Part shown: piece after piece, positions 7,638 through 7,812 of the stretch | Numbering within the stretch: position 1 is the stretch's first letter | Layout: the number at the start of each line of letters is the position of its first letter | Assembly (NCBI GenBank): GCA_003488445.1 | Contig: DNLO01000173.1 | Span: forward strand, 1 to 7,812 | Direction of reading: 5' to 3' | Length of the DNA stretch: 7,812 nt | DNA from: Lachnospiraceae bacterium | GTDB lineage: Bacteria > Bacillota > Clostridia > Lachnospirales > Lachnospiraceae | Position numbers and translations under genes: made by a program | Notes under the pieces: model-generated | Seen by the model: the letters and a program-made list of their open reading frames with translations, nothing else | Told to the model about the DNA's origin: nothing | Databases searched by the model: none

Positions 7638-7643
7638 AAAGGA
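7638..7643 (+). promoter_or_regulatory. Ribosome binding site for guaA
   Basis: AAAGGA lies six bases before the guaA ATG at 7650 and within the 14-base gap after the nucleotidyltransferase stop. There is no room for a terminator or a separate promoter in this gap. Confidence 0.75.
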
Positions 7644-7649
7644 AGTATT

Positions 7650-7812
7650 ATGGAAAGTATTCTGGTTCTGGATTTTGGGGGACAGTACAATCAGCTCATA
7701 GCGAGACGGGTCAGAGAGTGCCATGTATATTGTGAAGTGCATTCATCGGATATGCCGATAGACGAGATAAGAAAGATGGCTCCCAGAGGGATCATACTTA
7801 CGGGAGGACCCA
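7650..7812 (+). CDS. guaA: GMP synthase (glutamine-hydrolysing), N-terminal part
   Basis: GuaA converts XMP to GMP using glutamine and ATP, the last step of guanine nucleotide synthesis. Only the first 54 residues are present; the gene runs off the right edge. They form the opening of the class I glutamine amidotransferase domain: [20 protein letters not shown] (residues 4-23), then VYCEVH (26-31), and RGIILTGGP at the window end, which corresponds to the conserved strand and glycine loop before the family's GPxS region. The catalytic Cys-His-Glu triad and the whole ATP pyrophosphatase part lie outside the window. The ATG is well supported by AAAGGA six bases upstream and by alignment of the protein start with the family's usual beginning. 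It is preceded by the nucleotidyltransferase with a 14-base gap and probably shares its transcript. Confidence 0.96.
   Translation, partial: MESILVLDFGGQYNQLIARRVRECHVYCEVHSSDMPIDEIRKMAPRGIILTGGP

Overview
The window reads as a segment of a Clostridia chromosome, most likely Lachnospiraceae. The reasons are indirect: GC content is near 50% by eye, ATA and AGA/AGG codons are frequent, the encoded FtsH has a Gly/Asn-rich N-terminus, and the debranching enzyme and GMP synthase N-terminus match what I recall of that family. I could not run a search, so the placement is an inference. All genes lie on the + strand. There is no tRNA, rRNA, CRISPR array, insertion sequence or phage gene, and no gene-free stretch over 300 bases.

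Region 1 (1-1158). A cytoplasmic family 43 glycoside hydrolase (beta-xylosidase/arabinofuranosidase type), starting at TTG 49, is probably the last gene of a carbohydrate-use unit running in from the left. It is followed by a 129-base spacer. The spacer holds a perfect 14-bp hairpin (probable terminator) and then a good sigma-A-type promoter (TTGTAA, 17 bases, TATAAT) only nine bases before the next start codon.

Region 2 (1159-7812). A tightly packed run of six genes: ftsH (membrane AAA+ metalloprotease), a GH13 glycogen debranching enzyme, hypB (nickel-insertion GTPase), a divergent DUF2971 protein, a sugar-phosphate nucleotidyltransferase and the start of guaA (GMP synthase). Junctions are a 14-base overlap, an 8-base overlap, a 3-base gap, an 11-base overlap (or a 4-base gap with the alternative start) and a 14-base gap. 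This strongly suggests one transcript with translational coupling. The functions are mixed: protein quality control, alpha-glucan breakdown, metalloenzyme maturation, activated-sugar synthesis and purine synthesis. Co-expression therefore looks like growth-linked housekeeping rather than one pathway, although the debranching enzyme and nucleotidyltransferase could both belong to storage or surface polysaccharide metabolism.

I see no clear undescribed system. The points most worth following are the forced ftsH start codon almost on top of its promoter (a probable leaderless or near-leaderless mRNA), hypB and the DUF2971 gene lying in the same frame with a single TGA between them, the divergence of the DUF2971 protein, and two intragenic perfect inverted repeats.
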